Assembly (NCBI GenBank): GCA_025458905.1
Contig: JALORN010000001.1
Coordinates: forward strand, 167,719 to 231,718
Reading direction: 5' to 3'
Length of the DNA stretch: 64,000 nt
Origin: Steroidobacteraceae bacterium
Lineage (GTDB): Bacteria > Pseudomonadota > Gammaproteobacteria > Steroidobacterales > Steroidobacteraceae
A program made the translations under genes and the position numbers. A model generated the notes under the pieces. The model did not search any database. It saw only the letters and a list, made by a program, of their open reading frames with translations, and was not told the DNA's origin. Below are positions 45,201 through 51,280 of the stretch, one piece after another (the stretch's first letter is position 1; every line of letters begins with the position of its first letter).

Positions 45201-45724
45201 CCGGTGGCCGCGGCCGTCTTCGCGACCGTGGCCGCCGTGCCGGCCGCGCCCGACGCACCAGCGCCCACCGCGGCGCCGGCGCCTGCGCCACCGGCCGCCG
45301 GTAGCGCGGCGGCCGATCCCGCGCCAGGGGCGGCTGCGGCCAGCAGCGACTCCGGCGCGACGCCGAGCTGTCCCGCCGCGACGTCACCGGTACCGAGGAT
45401 CTCGAACTGCCAGGACTCGACCTGCTGCGCCGGCACGAAGGCGCGCAGCGTCTCGCTGTAGACCTCGGCACCGCCGGTCTCGAAAGTGGCGCCGTCGGCG
45501 CCCGCCCAGTCCGAGATCGTCACTTCCTGGCCGTCGGGGAAGCGCACCTTCAGGTCGCGCCCGCTGCGGTGGATCTTCGTGCCCTCCGGGAGCTTCTCGC
45601 TGCCGTCGACCAGCAGCCGGTAGTTGTTGTGCGACTCCGCGGTGACTGCGGCACCCGGCTTCACCGGCTGCGACGACACCTTCCCGGTCTGGCCACGGAC
45701 GATGACCGTAATCTCACGCGCCAT
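39299..45724 (-). CDS. Giant RTX adhesin (BapA/LapA-like) with Ig-like and seven FG-GAP repeats
   Basis: The 2141-residue T1SS substrate has no Sec signal. Residues 1-115 match the BapA-prefix type (ITVIVRGQTGKVSSQ, GTKIHRSGRDLKVRF). An Ala/Gly region ending LAAAAGGGGGG (about 115-210) and five or six Ig-like domains (about 220-750, TPTLTGRGDAG, DSTAPAAP linkers) follow. A cadherin-like domain comes next (about 845-975). Seven FG-GAP repeats at about 1185-1690 each carry a calcium loop such as GDVNGDGYDDFIVGAP. Two RTX nonapeptide clusters sit near 1735 and 1925 (GGAGSDTI, GGAGDDTLYGG), then a C-terminal secretion region. It is probably held at or released from the surface for attachment and biofilm. 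GGGGA lies before the ATG. The T1SS genes lie downstream on the same strand; no lapD/lapG is seen. Confidence 0.93.
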   Translation of the reverse strand: MAREITVIVRGQTGKVSSQPVKPGAAVTAESHNNYRLLVDGSEKLPEGTKIHRSGRDLKVRFPDGQEVTISDWAGADGATFETGGAEVYSETLRAFVPAQQVESWQFEILGTGDVAAGQLGVAPESLLAAAAPGAGSAAALPAAGGAGAGAAVGAGASGAAGTAATVAKTAAATGGGFSATGVLLGVGALGGLAAAAGGGGGGSSSGGGAGGSPPGGSTSPAPSAPTGLALAAASDSGTAGDNITNVRTPTLTGRGDAGASIEVRNAAGATIATATVDSAGNWSATPTAALADGPATLQVVSNRGSGTTSSAAATITVTIDSTAPAAPVARLDASSDGGTAGDGRTNDATPTISGTGNAGDTIRVTLPGGTVLSTTVAPNGTWSVTPTVALADGAAPVSVTATDVAGNVSQATTFSIAIDTTAPAAPTLTVPEGPVVNAAENADGIQANVSGAFAAGDGVSLLLTRPDGTTTTVARAVTAAEVTAGVATVTLPAQAVQGGYTLRASIVDAAGNTGAASTPSTFTLSSAGPGAPVLALPEAADGFVNAAEATSGGGTPVTVTLPTGTASGATLALVLTVPGSAPATISYTITAADVAAGSATLLIPTASLAVNGAYSAVATLTDAAGNAGTPSAVRAFTVDRTVAAPGVPDLAAASDTGVSATDNLTRNTTPVFNGTGAEAGATVTLLDTNGTTVLGSAIADSGGAWSITSSALAAGTRTVSARQVDLAGNASTVSAGLTLTIDATAPTFGQALATNEGFTSLTVDAAALAATDNLSTQASISVTAATFKSATGFVAGDLGITIAGGKATVTPVAGAADKNGTVVLSVTMQDAAGNTTTQDVTVTINAVNDAPAGADRTVTAPKDGVYTFSAADFALTDAADAPANALLSVRIASLPAAGSLTLGGAAVTSGQEIMLADLAAGRLVFRPATGATGTSYANFTFQVRDDGGTANGGVNLDPSANRLTFNVVDNNEAPVLDASRSPAIATAEYAFSGGADAALHAPAGASPAGVFTAGSLLVGAVTDADAGAKLGIGVTSLAAGAPGATLWYSTNGGTSWDWISNTGGSKVANGLFGADGVAGGTDNHVLLLADTARLVFDGGRSATAASVADALMFRAWDQSSGSNGGTLVNPVVGGDAPLSAATDTVQANFTTRTIDLSRLDAGAGVRISGALPGGRFGWDVSSAGDANGDGLDDFLVSQRGTAASGGSAFLVYGQSTPYGSIGAGGLRTATITSVADNQFSRPGEFMTGVTQLGDVNADGYADFMIGGVRTGNAQTGSAYVVFGGASISNVAELGVTTLGGGYFQVGTGPNGTNGIGTHNQALSSVGDVNGDGYDDLVVGARFTPNQGAPGTFTNFGSGAAYVIYGHAGRQFGAGNNVDLSAFRGDVSKLVDDDGPAGEIIHAGTDTRGIIIGAGPDGTGLFVGSAVGGVGDRNGDGYADFGIVVDLGGRSDLVNALILQGNLATSGPGGGGNIMWVGATPDQVGPDWIGHGTALNTGVNPYRVRVAGNGEGYSGSANPDVNRVSIRTVGDVNGDGYDDFAMSYNNVDDPAYTGVDTGKVYVIYGNGTVLDDRTVVAHSAGTGGFLITGAAADDYFGESVRALGDVNGDGYDDFIVGAPRNEAGTATDQGAAYVIFGGPDAGANDIDLAAGIGSRGIAIRGATTGDLTGHGVNSAGDVNGDGLDDILVGAPDADAGGADAGAAYLIYGNTGFGNAAARTGSSLTGTAGADSLIGTTGADTLSGGAGGADAIFGGAGSDTIVVGSNDWLRVDGGSGLDTLRVGAAMTLDFTAAGTGIGQNLSGHTRSIERIDLVAGASASTLRISEQDVYQLAGDFTAAGGSLTGRRSNTLFVTGDSGDGLTFAEGVGGPAGWSVAAGGTGLNPIGDGSTYTLYTRGTAQVYVASGVTVGGVSTAGTAGADTIAANPAAQLVAGLGGIDVIMGGAGDDTLYGGAIGATAATSGAVRDVFAYSMAAGTQSGNDVIKDFQVGTDRLYLVDVADSYAVNSVAVGAVAPDGSTPAWANAATTIYQGFNPAGAVTATTNNDIDNNLSIRDVTQADSAAQFVTFGTDGNGNVRLTLTAGSGASAAVSTVVLEGVLYEATATAGNARYGSLAELMGGGSETRVLYLTNDPFGGGLATLP

Positions 45725-45794
45725 GCGAGCATCCCCTGATCGTTCTGTTTTGCGCCCCGCGGCGGGTCACGTGGACCTGCTGCGCCGGCGGCCC

Positions 45795-45869
45795 GCGGTA
45801 TGCCATCGCCCCGACAGGCTCGGGGGAACCCGCAACGGCATCCGCGTGCTCGCCATGCTCCATCGCGAG
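45795..45869 (-). promoter_or_regulatory. Structured 5' leader upstream of the adhesin gene
   Basis: Three nested or adjacent stems can form in the leader RNA: CTCGC/GCGAG (45869-45865 with 45853-45849), a 9-10 bp stem (45845-45837 with 45804-45795, one bulge) and CCCCGA/TCGGGG (45825-45820 with 45814-45809). It does not contain the conserved GEMM-I bases. The element begins 70 nt before the ATG. Upstream (45890-45960) is the only AT-richer patch, where the promoter should lie. Confidence 0.35.
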
Positions 45870-45994
45870 TGTCTGCCGGAACCGTGACGCAGTTGGCGCA
45901 ATTTTCCCGATTGCCGCCATAAAGCCGGCAATAACGCAGCGAAACGCGCTATGTCACGGGATTATGCAAGGCCGCGGCGCGCGGCCTGCGTGGC

Positions 45995-46366
45995 TCAGAG
46001 TTCGTCGTACTTGCGCGCGCTGCCGCGCGACTTCTCGACCGGGTACTTCTCGGCGTTGCGCGCGAGCTTGGCGTGGGCCGCGGCGACGAGGTCGACGTCG
46101 AGCTTGTCGGCGAGGCGCACCAGGTAGAGCAGCACGTCGGCCATCTCCTCGGCGACGCGCTCGCGCTTCGGCGCCGGCAGCGCACGCGAAGCCTCCTCGC
46201 CGAGCCACTGGAAGTGCTCGAGGAGTTCCGCCGCCTCGACGCTCAGCGCGGCGGCCAGGTTCTTCGGCGAGTGGAACTGGTCCCAGTCGCGCTCGGCCGC
46301 GAAGCGCCGCATCGCCTCGCGCAGCGTGGCGAGGGCCGGGTCGTCCGCAGCATCGGGCGCGCTCAT
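45995..46366 (-). CDS. MazG-like nucleotide pyrophosphohydrolase
   Basis: The 123-residue all-alpha hydrolase has the family's two acidic motifs: LSVEAAELLEHFQW (EExxE-type) and VAEEMADVLLYLVRLAD (ExxD), plus a Lys/Arg-rich end (NAEKYPVEKSRGSARKYDEL). Small MazG-like/RS21-C6 proteins cleave aberrant dNTPs, for example dCTP derivatives, in the cytoplasm using Mg. ATG 46366 is chosen. TATGCT at 46380-46375 (minus strand) is eight bases upstream, with no Shine-Dalgarno, and ATG 46387 is a possible alternative start. Confidence 0.88.
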   Translation of the reverse strand: MSAPDAADDPALATLREAMRRFAAERDWDQFHSPKNLAAALSVEAAELLEHFQWLGEEASRALPAPKRERVAEEMADVLLYLVRLADKLDVDLVAAAHAKLARNAEKYPVEKSRGSARKYDEL

Positions 46367-46425
46367 GGATCGACAGCATACCGCCACGAGGGAACTCCGG
46401 CCCGTGGCGCGGATCGGTGGATGAA

Positions 46426-47358
46426 ATGAGCCTATTCGCCGGCCTCATGGCCACCCTCGCCACCACCCTCGCTGCTGCCGGCGTCCTCGCCCAGGGAGAA
46501 CCCGCCGCCGCGCCGCCGCGCGGCGCCACTCCCGACGCCGCACGACTGCTGGCGGTCGCCGGGGAACTGCGACGCGGCGCCTGCGCGCCGCGAGGCGGCG
46601 CCGCGCCGGCGCTGCGGCGGCGCACGACGCTCGACCGCGCCGCACGGTCGTTCGGCGACGGGCTGCCGCTCGGCGAGGCGCTGCAGCGCGCGGGGGTCGT
46701 CGCCACGCAGTCGGCCGGCGTGCACCTGCGCGGCGCGCGCGATGCGGACGCATTGCGCGACCTGCTGCGGCGCGAGTTCTGCACGCGGCTCGCGAGCGAC
46801 GCGCTGACCGAGGCCGGCGCGTGGGTGCGCGGCGGCGAAGCCTGGCTGGTGCTCTCGAGCCCGCCCTTGCCCGCCGCCTCCGGCGGCTACGGCCGCCCGG
46901 GCCTGGTCTCCGGCGCCGCCGCGCCGGATACGGCGCGCGGCCGCAGCGAGGTGCTGGCGCTCGTCAATGCGGCGCGGGCCGAGGCGCGCCGCTGCGGCGA
47001 CCGCGCGTTCGGCGCGAGCCCGCCGCTGCGCGTCTCGCCGGCACTCGAGCAGGTCGCGCAGCGCCATGCCGAGGACATGGCGCGCCGCGGCTACTTCGAC
47101 CACACCGGCGCCGATGGCAGCACGCCGCAGCGGCGCATCGACCGCGGCGGCTATGCCTGGTCGATCTCGGGCGAGAACCTCGCGCTCGGCCGCATGAGTT
47201 CGCGCGAGGCAGTCGAGGGCTGGCTGGCGAGCCCCGGCCACTGCGCCAACATCATGGAGCCGCGCTTCACCGAGACCGGCATCGCGCTGGCGGCCGGTCG
47301 CGCCCCCGACCAGCCGACCTACTGGGTGCAGGCGTTCGCGGCGCCGAAAACGCGCTAG
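46426..47358 (+). CDS. Secreted CAP (SCP/PR-1) domain protein
   Basis: The 310 residues have a signal peptide (about 1-24, LAAAGVLAQG). A less conserved N-terminal region (about 30-160) has two cysteines (RRGACAPRGG, REFCTRLA). The CAP domain (about 180-305) has QRHAEDMARRGYFDHTGADG, ISGENLALG, WLASPGHCANIM and FTETGIA. The two His and two Glu of the CAP cavity are present. Bacterial YkwD-like proteins of this type are extracellular or periplasmic with unclear activity. A GGTGG ribosome site precedes ATG 46426. The next gene starts 12 bases after the stop. Confidence 0.87.
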   Translation: MSLFAGLMATLATTLAAAGVLAQGEPAAAPPRGATPDAARLLAVAGELRRGACAPRGGAAPALRRRTTLDRAARSFGDGLPLGEALQRAGVVATQSAGVHLRGARDADALRDLLRREFCTRLASDALTEAGAWVRGGEAWLVLSSPPLPAASGGYGRPGLVSGAAAPDTARGRSEVLALVNAARAEARRCGDRAFGASPPLRVSPALEQVAQRHAEDMARRGYFDHTGADGSTPQRRIDRGGYAWSISGENLALGRMSSREAVEGWLASPGHCANIMEPRFTETGIALAAGRAPDQPTYWVQAFAAPKTR

Positions 47359-47369
47359 AGTCGCGGCCG

Positions 47370-47669
47370 ATGCCCCACGACCTGGCCTGCTGGAAATGTG
47401 GCGCAACGCTGGCGGCGCTCAGCCTGCCGCTGCGGCGCCTCGACGAATGTCCGTCCTGCCGCGCGGAGCTGCACGTCTGCCGCATGTGCGTCGACTACGA
47501 CCGGCGCGTCGCCAAGCACTGCCGCGAGCCGACCGCCGAGGAAGTGCGCGACAAGGAACGCGCTAATTTCTGCGACCACTACGCGCCGCGGCCGGGCGCC
47601 TACGAGGCTCCGGACACGCGCGCCATCGAGCAGGCGCGCAGCGAGCTCGAGAAGCTGTTCGGCAAGTGA
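47370..47669 (+). CDS. Small zinc-ribbon protein of unknown function
   Basis: The 99 residues contain paired cysteines that can bind two zinc ions: CWKC and CPSC, then CRMC, with further Cys in KHCREP and NFCDHY. The rest is charged (REPTAEEVRDKERANF) with a helical C-terminal tail. It resembles short proteobacterial zinc-ribbon proteins with no assigned role. The ATG is eight bases after TAGAGT (47356-47361), which overlaps the stop codon of the CAP gene. It may therefore be expressed both by read-through and from its own leaderless start. Confidence 0.75.
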   Translation: MPHDLACWKCGATLAALSLPLRRLDECPSCRAELHVCRMCVDYDRRVAKHCREPTAEEVRDKERANFCDHYAPRPGAYEAPDTRAIEQARSELEKLFGK

Positions 47670-47670
47670 C

Positions 47671-47695
47671 CCGGCGCGCGGCCGCGCCGCGCCGG
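47671..47695. terminator. 8-bp hairpin between convergent genes
   Basis: CCGGCGCG and CGCGCCGG with a nine-base loop lie between the zinc-ribbon stop (47669) and the SPOR-like protein stop (47701). Bidirectional terminator candidate. Confidence 0.45.
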
Positions 47696-47700
47696 CGGGC

Positions 47701-49473
47701 TCACTTGCGCAGCTTCTCGCCGAGGCGGTCGAGCAGCCTGGAGAAGGTCGAGGTGGGCGGGTCGACGGCGCGTGCACGGCCGTCGATCACCACGCGCTCG
47801 CCGCGGCCGGTGTCGATCGAGAGCTGGCTCGCGCCCAGGATCTCCAGCGTCTCCTCCAGCGACTGCGGCGCGCCGCGCGGGCGGTTGGGCCGGCGGCTCG
47901 TCGCCGCCGGCGCGTGCGCGGCCGGCGAGGCGGCGACCGGCCGGGTCGGCGCCACGGCCGCCGCCGGCGCAGGCGCGGGCGTCGACAGCTCGATCTCCTC
48001 GGGCCGCGGCGCCGCGGTCGCGGGTTCGTCGTCGATCAGCTTGAACTCGTCGCTCGCCGGGCCGCCGGCGCGCGACGCCGGCGCGGCGGGTGGCAGCGCG
48101 ATCGCGCCGATCTGCCTGGCCTGCTCGCGCTCGTTGACGCTGACCGGGACCACCGCGACCTGCGCGAACTCCGAGCGCACGTAGTGCGCGACCTGCTTCG
48201 CCGACATCGCGTCGCTGAAGAAGCCGAGCCGCAGGCCGTACCACTTTCGGCCTTCGCGGTTGCCCTCGATCTTGTAGAGCGTGTACGCGTTGAATATCGC
48301 GAGCGAGGGCACGCGCGCGAGGTCGATCGGCGTGACCGCCCAGTTCAGCTGCACCGCGAAGTGCACGACCGCTTCGCGCTTGATCTGCGCCTTGATGTCG
48401 CGCCAGGTCTGGGTGTCCTGCGGCGACAGCAGCGCGATGTCGCGCACGCCGGCCGGCGGCGCGGCGCGCGAGCCGGCCGTGCCCGGGCCCTCGAGCACCC
48501 GCAGCACCTGGCTGTCGGTCATCTCGGCACCCGGCGAGGTCGATTGCACCGCCGGCACCGCTGCGGGCTGGGCTGCCGCGGGCGTCGCGGGCGGCGTGCG
48601 CGCGCCCGGGGTCGAGGCCGCAGCCGGCGGCTTCGCTGCCGATCCGGGCCTGGGAGCGCCACCGGGGCGCGCTGCGGCGGACGGCGCGGCAGGCGCGGCA
48701 GGCGCCCGTGGCTTCGCCGGCGCGGCCAGGCCGTGCGTCGCGGGACGCGCCGCGACCCCCGCGGTGCGCGTGGCGGCCGTGACCGACGGCGGCGGGATCG
48801 GCATCTGCACCGTGCCGGACGCGGCCGTGTCGCCGTCGGGCTCGAGCGCGGCGATCACCTCGCGAACGTTCGAGGCGGGCGGGACCGGCGAGCGGCCCGG
48901 CCCCGGTTTGCGCGGCGCGGCCGCGGCAGGAGCGGCGGGAGCCGTCGTCGGCAGGGGCGCCGCAGTGGCGGTCGCAGGTGCAGGGGCAGGGGCAGGGGCA
49001 GGCGTCGGAGTCGCCGCGCCCGACGCAGGCGGCTGCGAAGTCGCCGTCGCAGCCGGGCTGGCCGCCGCAGGCCGGGCGGCAGCGGGCGCCGCCGGCTCGA
49101 CGGGCAGGTCGGAAGGCGGCGCAGCCGCCGCTGCAGTCGCGCCACGGCCCACCGCGGGCAGCTTGCGGCCCGGCGTCTCGCCGACCCAGGCCGCCGGATA
49201 CAGGTCGCGCACCAGCGCGAGCATCTGCTCGGCTTCGTCGCGCGTGGCGAAGTACCCCATGTGCAGCCGGAAGCGCTCGCGACCCTCCTCGCGCCGGCGG
49301 CTGACGAAGAACGTGTAGCGCGCGAGCTCCGGCGCGCTCGGCTTGGCGAGCGCCATCGGCGTCGTCGAGGCACAGAGATTGACGACGAAATCGCCCGTCG
49401 CGGCGGCCGACGCCGCGGCCGATGCGGACGAAACCGGGCTGCCCCTGACAGCCGAGTTCGACGGTTGCGACAT
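47701..49473 (-). CDS. SPOR-like repeat protein under c-di-GMP riboswitch control
   Basis: The 590-residue protein has two SPOR-like modules. One lies near 48-110 (ARYTFFVSRRREEG, RLHMGYFATRDEAEQMLALV), the other near 370-455 (KWYGLRLGFFSDAMSAKQVA, HYVRSEFAQVAVVPVSV). They are separated by a 250-residue Ala/Pro-rich linker; a second linker (about 480-545) precedes a short C-terminal segment (SLEETLEILGASQLSID). No transmembrane helix or clear signal is visible, so location is uncertain. SPOR domains bind peptidoglycan glycan strands, but these are divergent. GGGGAA lies before ATG 49473. The leader carries a c-di-GMP-I riboswitch (49566-49660), so a role in c-di-GMP-dependent surface or cell-envelope behaviour is likely. 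Confidence 0.8.
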   Translation of the reverse strand: MSQPSNSAVRGSPVSSASAAASAAATGDFVVNLCASTTPMALAKPSAPELARYTFFVSRRREEGRERFRLHMGYFATRDEAEQMLALVRDLYPAAWVGETPGRKLPAVGRGATAAAAAPPSDLPVEPAAPAAARPAAASPAATATSQPPASGAATPTPAPAPAPAPATATAAPLPTTAPAAPAAAAPRKPGPGRSPVPPASNVREVIAALEPDGDTAASGTVQMPIPPPSVTAATRTAGVAARPATHGLAAPAKPRAPAAPAAPSAAARPGGAPRPGSAAKPPAAASTPGARTPPATPAAAQPAAVPAVQSTSPGAEMTDSQVLRVLEGPGTAGSRAAPPAGVRDIALLSPQDTQTWRDIKAQIKREAVVHFAVQLNWAVTPIDLARVPSLAIFNAYTLYKIEGNREGRKWYGLRLGFFSDAMSAKQVAHYVRSEFAQVAVVPVSVNEREQARQIGAIALPPAAPASRAGGPASDEFKLIDDEPATAAPRPEEIELSTPAPAPAAAVAPTRPVAASPAAHAPAATSRRPNRPRGAPQSLEETLEILGASQLSIDTGRGERVVIDGRARAVDPPTSTFSRLLDRLGEKLRK

Positions 49474-49565
49474 GTGGGTTCCCCGCTGGTGTCCCTGGCA
49501 CGAGACCTCGGGGCAGACCTCCCTCGACGGGGATCCGATCACGGGGGCCGGGCGACGCGCACCGG

Positions 49566-49660
49566 ACCCTGTGGCAACCCCGCTATCCGTCGGCGCCCTG
49601 GCGCCGGCGGACCGGAAGCTTTGCGTCCCCGCCTCTCGGCAGGTTTGCCCTGGTCACCTC
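49566..49660 (-). ncRNA. Cyclic di-GMP-I (GEMM-I) riboswitch
   Basis: Reading the minus strand from 49660, all conserved GEMM-I elements occur in order. They are CAGGGCAAACC, a short stem with GAGA tetraloop (CTGCC-GAGA-GGCGG), GGGGACGCAAAGC, TTCCGG, a GCCGGCG/CGCCGAC stem, and GATAGCGGGGTTGCC closing P1. This matches the well-known Vibrio Vc2 aptamer almost base for base in the conserved core, including the tetraloop-receptor pieces. About 90 nt of GC-rich sequence separates it from the start codon and would contain the expression platform. The on/off sense cannot be read. The rest of the 369-bp gap holds the promoter (49664-49692) and a hairpin region (49793-49839). Confidence 0.93.
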
Positions 49661-49663
49661 GAC

Positions 49664-49692
49664 AGTGTCGAAGCATCCGCCACCGTCGTCAA
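49664..49692 (-). promoter_or_regulatory. Sigma-70-type promoter of the riboswitch transcript
   Basis: Minus strand: TTGACG (49692-49687), a 17-bp spacer, then GACACT (49669-49664). The predicted start is about seven bases on, at the first bases of the riboswitch aptamer. This fit with the RNA's 5' end is strong positional support. Confidence 0.65.
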
Positions 49693-49792
49693 GAGACGAC
49701 AGTTACGGAATCCTTCATAACTTACCGCCACAACAGGGATTGTGCAGCGCGTCAATGACATAAAGCCGAGCAATTCCGGCAGTTTGCGGCTT

Positions 49793-49839
49793 GCGTCGCG
49801 CCGGCGGCGCGCCGGCGGCGCGCGTCATGCCGGCGACGC
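49793..49839 (-). terminator. GC-rich hairpin after the short-chain dehydrogenase gene
   Basis: Outer arms GCGTCGC and GCGACGC enclose nested GCGCC/GGCGC repeats, beginning three bases past the dehydrogenase stop. It probably separates that gene from the riboswitch unit downstream. Confidence 0.4.
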
Positions 49840-49842
49840 GCT

Positions 49843-50697
49843 TCACCAAGGCAGTTCGCCGCCCTGGTAGTCCCAGAACCGCCCGGTGTTCTCGATGCCG
49901 AGCCGGTCGACGATGCCGATCACCTTGCCGACCGAGACCGCCGGCGGCTGCAGCGGCATGCGCGCGCCCTTCATCATGTCGGTGTCCACGGGCCCGGGGT
50001 TGACCACCCCGACCGCGACGCCGCGCGGCTTCAGCTCGTAGGCGAGGTTCAGCATCAGCATGTGCGCCGCGGCCTTGCTGCTGCGATACCAGTAGAGCCG
50101 GCCGGCGTCGATGCCGCCGAACGACGCCTCGCTGGTGCCGACCAGCACGACCTTCTTCTGCGCGCTCGCCAGCACGTTCGGCAGCAGCGCCTCGGTCAGC
50201 TTCATCGGGCCGATGGTGTTGACCTCGAGCACCTGGCGGAGCACGTCATAGTTCATGCGGCCGAACAGCTGGTTCGGCACGCCGCCGGAAATGCCGGCGT
50301 TGTGCAGCAACAGGTCGACCGGACGGCCCGCGAGCCGGCGCGCGAGCGCATCGATGGCCGCGTGGTCGGCGACGTCGAGCACCTCGACCGTCACGCTGCC
50401 AGGGTGCGCGGCGGCGAGCTTGCGCAGCTCCGCGGCCTCGTCCGGCTTGCGCGCGGTCGCGATCACGTTCCAGCCGCGCGCCGCGTACTGGCGCGCGAGC
50501 TCGAGGCCGATGCCGCGATTCGCGCCCGTCACCAGCACCGTCGCCGCGGTCGCAGCCGGCGGTGTCGGTGCCGCAGCCGTGGGCGCCGCCTGCGACCCAG
50601 CCGGGCGGGCCCCGGTGAGCACGGCCAGCGACAACGCGGCGAGCAGCACCACTCGACGAGCCGGCGATGGACCATGCGTGCGGAACGATCGGATCAT
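49843..50697 (-). CDS. Short-chain dehydrogenase/reductase with N-terminal export signal
   Basis: The 284 residues have a signal-like N-terminus (basic RSFRTHGPSPARR, then VVLLAALSLAVLTGA and an Ala/Pro spacer). The Rossmann core begins only near residue 57: TGANRGIGLELA for NAD(P) binding, NAG in LLHNAGISGG, catalytic Ser in LVGTSEASFGG, and YWYRSSK as the YxxxK motif. SDR enzymes are normally cytoplasmic; an exported one would lack cofactor, so membrane anchoring with the domain inside is an alternative. The substrate is unknown. GGGGAGGGG precedes the ATG. A hairpin follows the stop. Confidence 0.87.
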   Translation of the reverse strand: MIRSFRTHGPSPARRVVLLAALSLAVLTGARPAGSQAAPTAAAPTPPAATAATVLVTGANRGIGLELARQYAARGWNVIATARKPDEAAELRKLAAAHPGSVTVEVLDVADHAAIDALARRLAGRPVDLLLHNAGISGGVPNQLFGRMNYDVLRQVLEVNTIGPMKLTEALLPNVLASAQKKVVLVGTSEASFGGIDAGRLYWYRSSKAAAHMLMLNLAYELKPRGVAVGVVNPGPVDTDMMKGARMPLQPPAVSVGKVIGIVDRLGIENTGRFWDYQGGELPW

Positions 50698-50734
50698 GGC
50701 CACCCCTCCCCGACGAGACGATGCGGCGACGCTA

Positions 50735-51280
50735 TCACGGCACCGCCGGCGCGGCCGGCACCGGCGCCGGTTCCGTCCAGAACCGGCCCGCGCCGACGAA
50801 GCGGGCCGCGAACCAGTCGTCGTCGAGGCGGTCGTAGCCCACCGGCCGCCCGCGGCGCGGCGCATGCAGGAATCGTCCGTCGCCGGCGTAGATGCCGACG
50901 TGGTCGATCGTCCCGCGACGGCTCGCGAAGAACACCAGGTCACCGGGCTGCAGCGCCGAGCCGGGCACCGGCTGCGCGGCGGCATGCTGCGCCTGCGCGG
51001 TGCGCGGCACCGCGAGGCCGGCGAGTTCGTGCACCCGCAGCACCAGGCCGCTGCAGTCGAAGCCCTCGCCCGGCGCGTCGCCGCCGTAGCGGTAGGGTGC
51101 GCCGACGAAGCGCTCGGCGATGCCGAGCAGGCGCGCGCCCGGGGCGAGCGGCGCCCGCGGCGCCTCGACGCCGGGCAGCGGCACCGGCAGCGGCGTGGCG
51201 ACGTCCGGGACGCGCGTCAGCGAGCAGCCGGCCGCGAGCAGCGGCAGCAGCGCAGCGAGCGGCAGCGCGCGACGGGCCAT
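50735..51280 (-). CDS. NlpC/P60 family lipoprotein (cell-wall endopeptidase)
   Basis: The 181-residue precursor has a lipobox (LLAAGC, Cys about 19), so the mature protein is membrane-anchored in the periplasm. The NlpC/P60 domain (about 55-165) has catalytic Cys in GFDCSGLVLRV, His in DHVGIYAGDGRF and the third polar residue in LHAPRRG. Such enzymes cut the D-Glu to diamino acid bond of peptidoglycan stem peptides (Spr/NlpC type). Its ATG overlaps the stop of the EAL/GGDEF gene by ATGA, so the two are translationally coupled. Confidence 0.9.
   Translation of the reverse strand: MARRALPLAALLPLLAAGCSLTRVPDVATPLPVPLPGVEAPRAPLAPGARLLGIAERFVGAPYRYGGDAPGEGFDCSGLVLRVHELAGLAVPRTAQAQHAAAQPVPGSALQPGDLVFFASRRGTIDHVGIYAGDGRFLHAPRRGRPVGYDRLDDDWFAARFVGAGRFWTEPAPVPAAPAVP

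Noticed and set aside
45725..45900. A second c-di-GMP riboswitch before the adhesin
   Set aside because: None of the conserved GEMM-I segments (GGGCAAACC, GACGCAAAGC) is present on the sense strand; only generic stems are seen.
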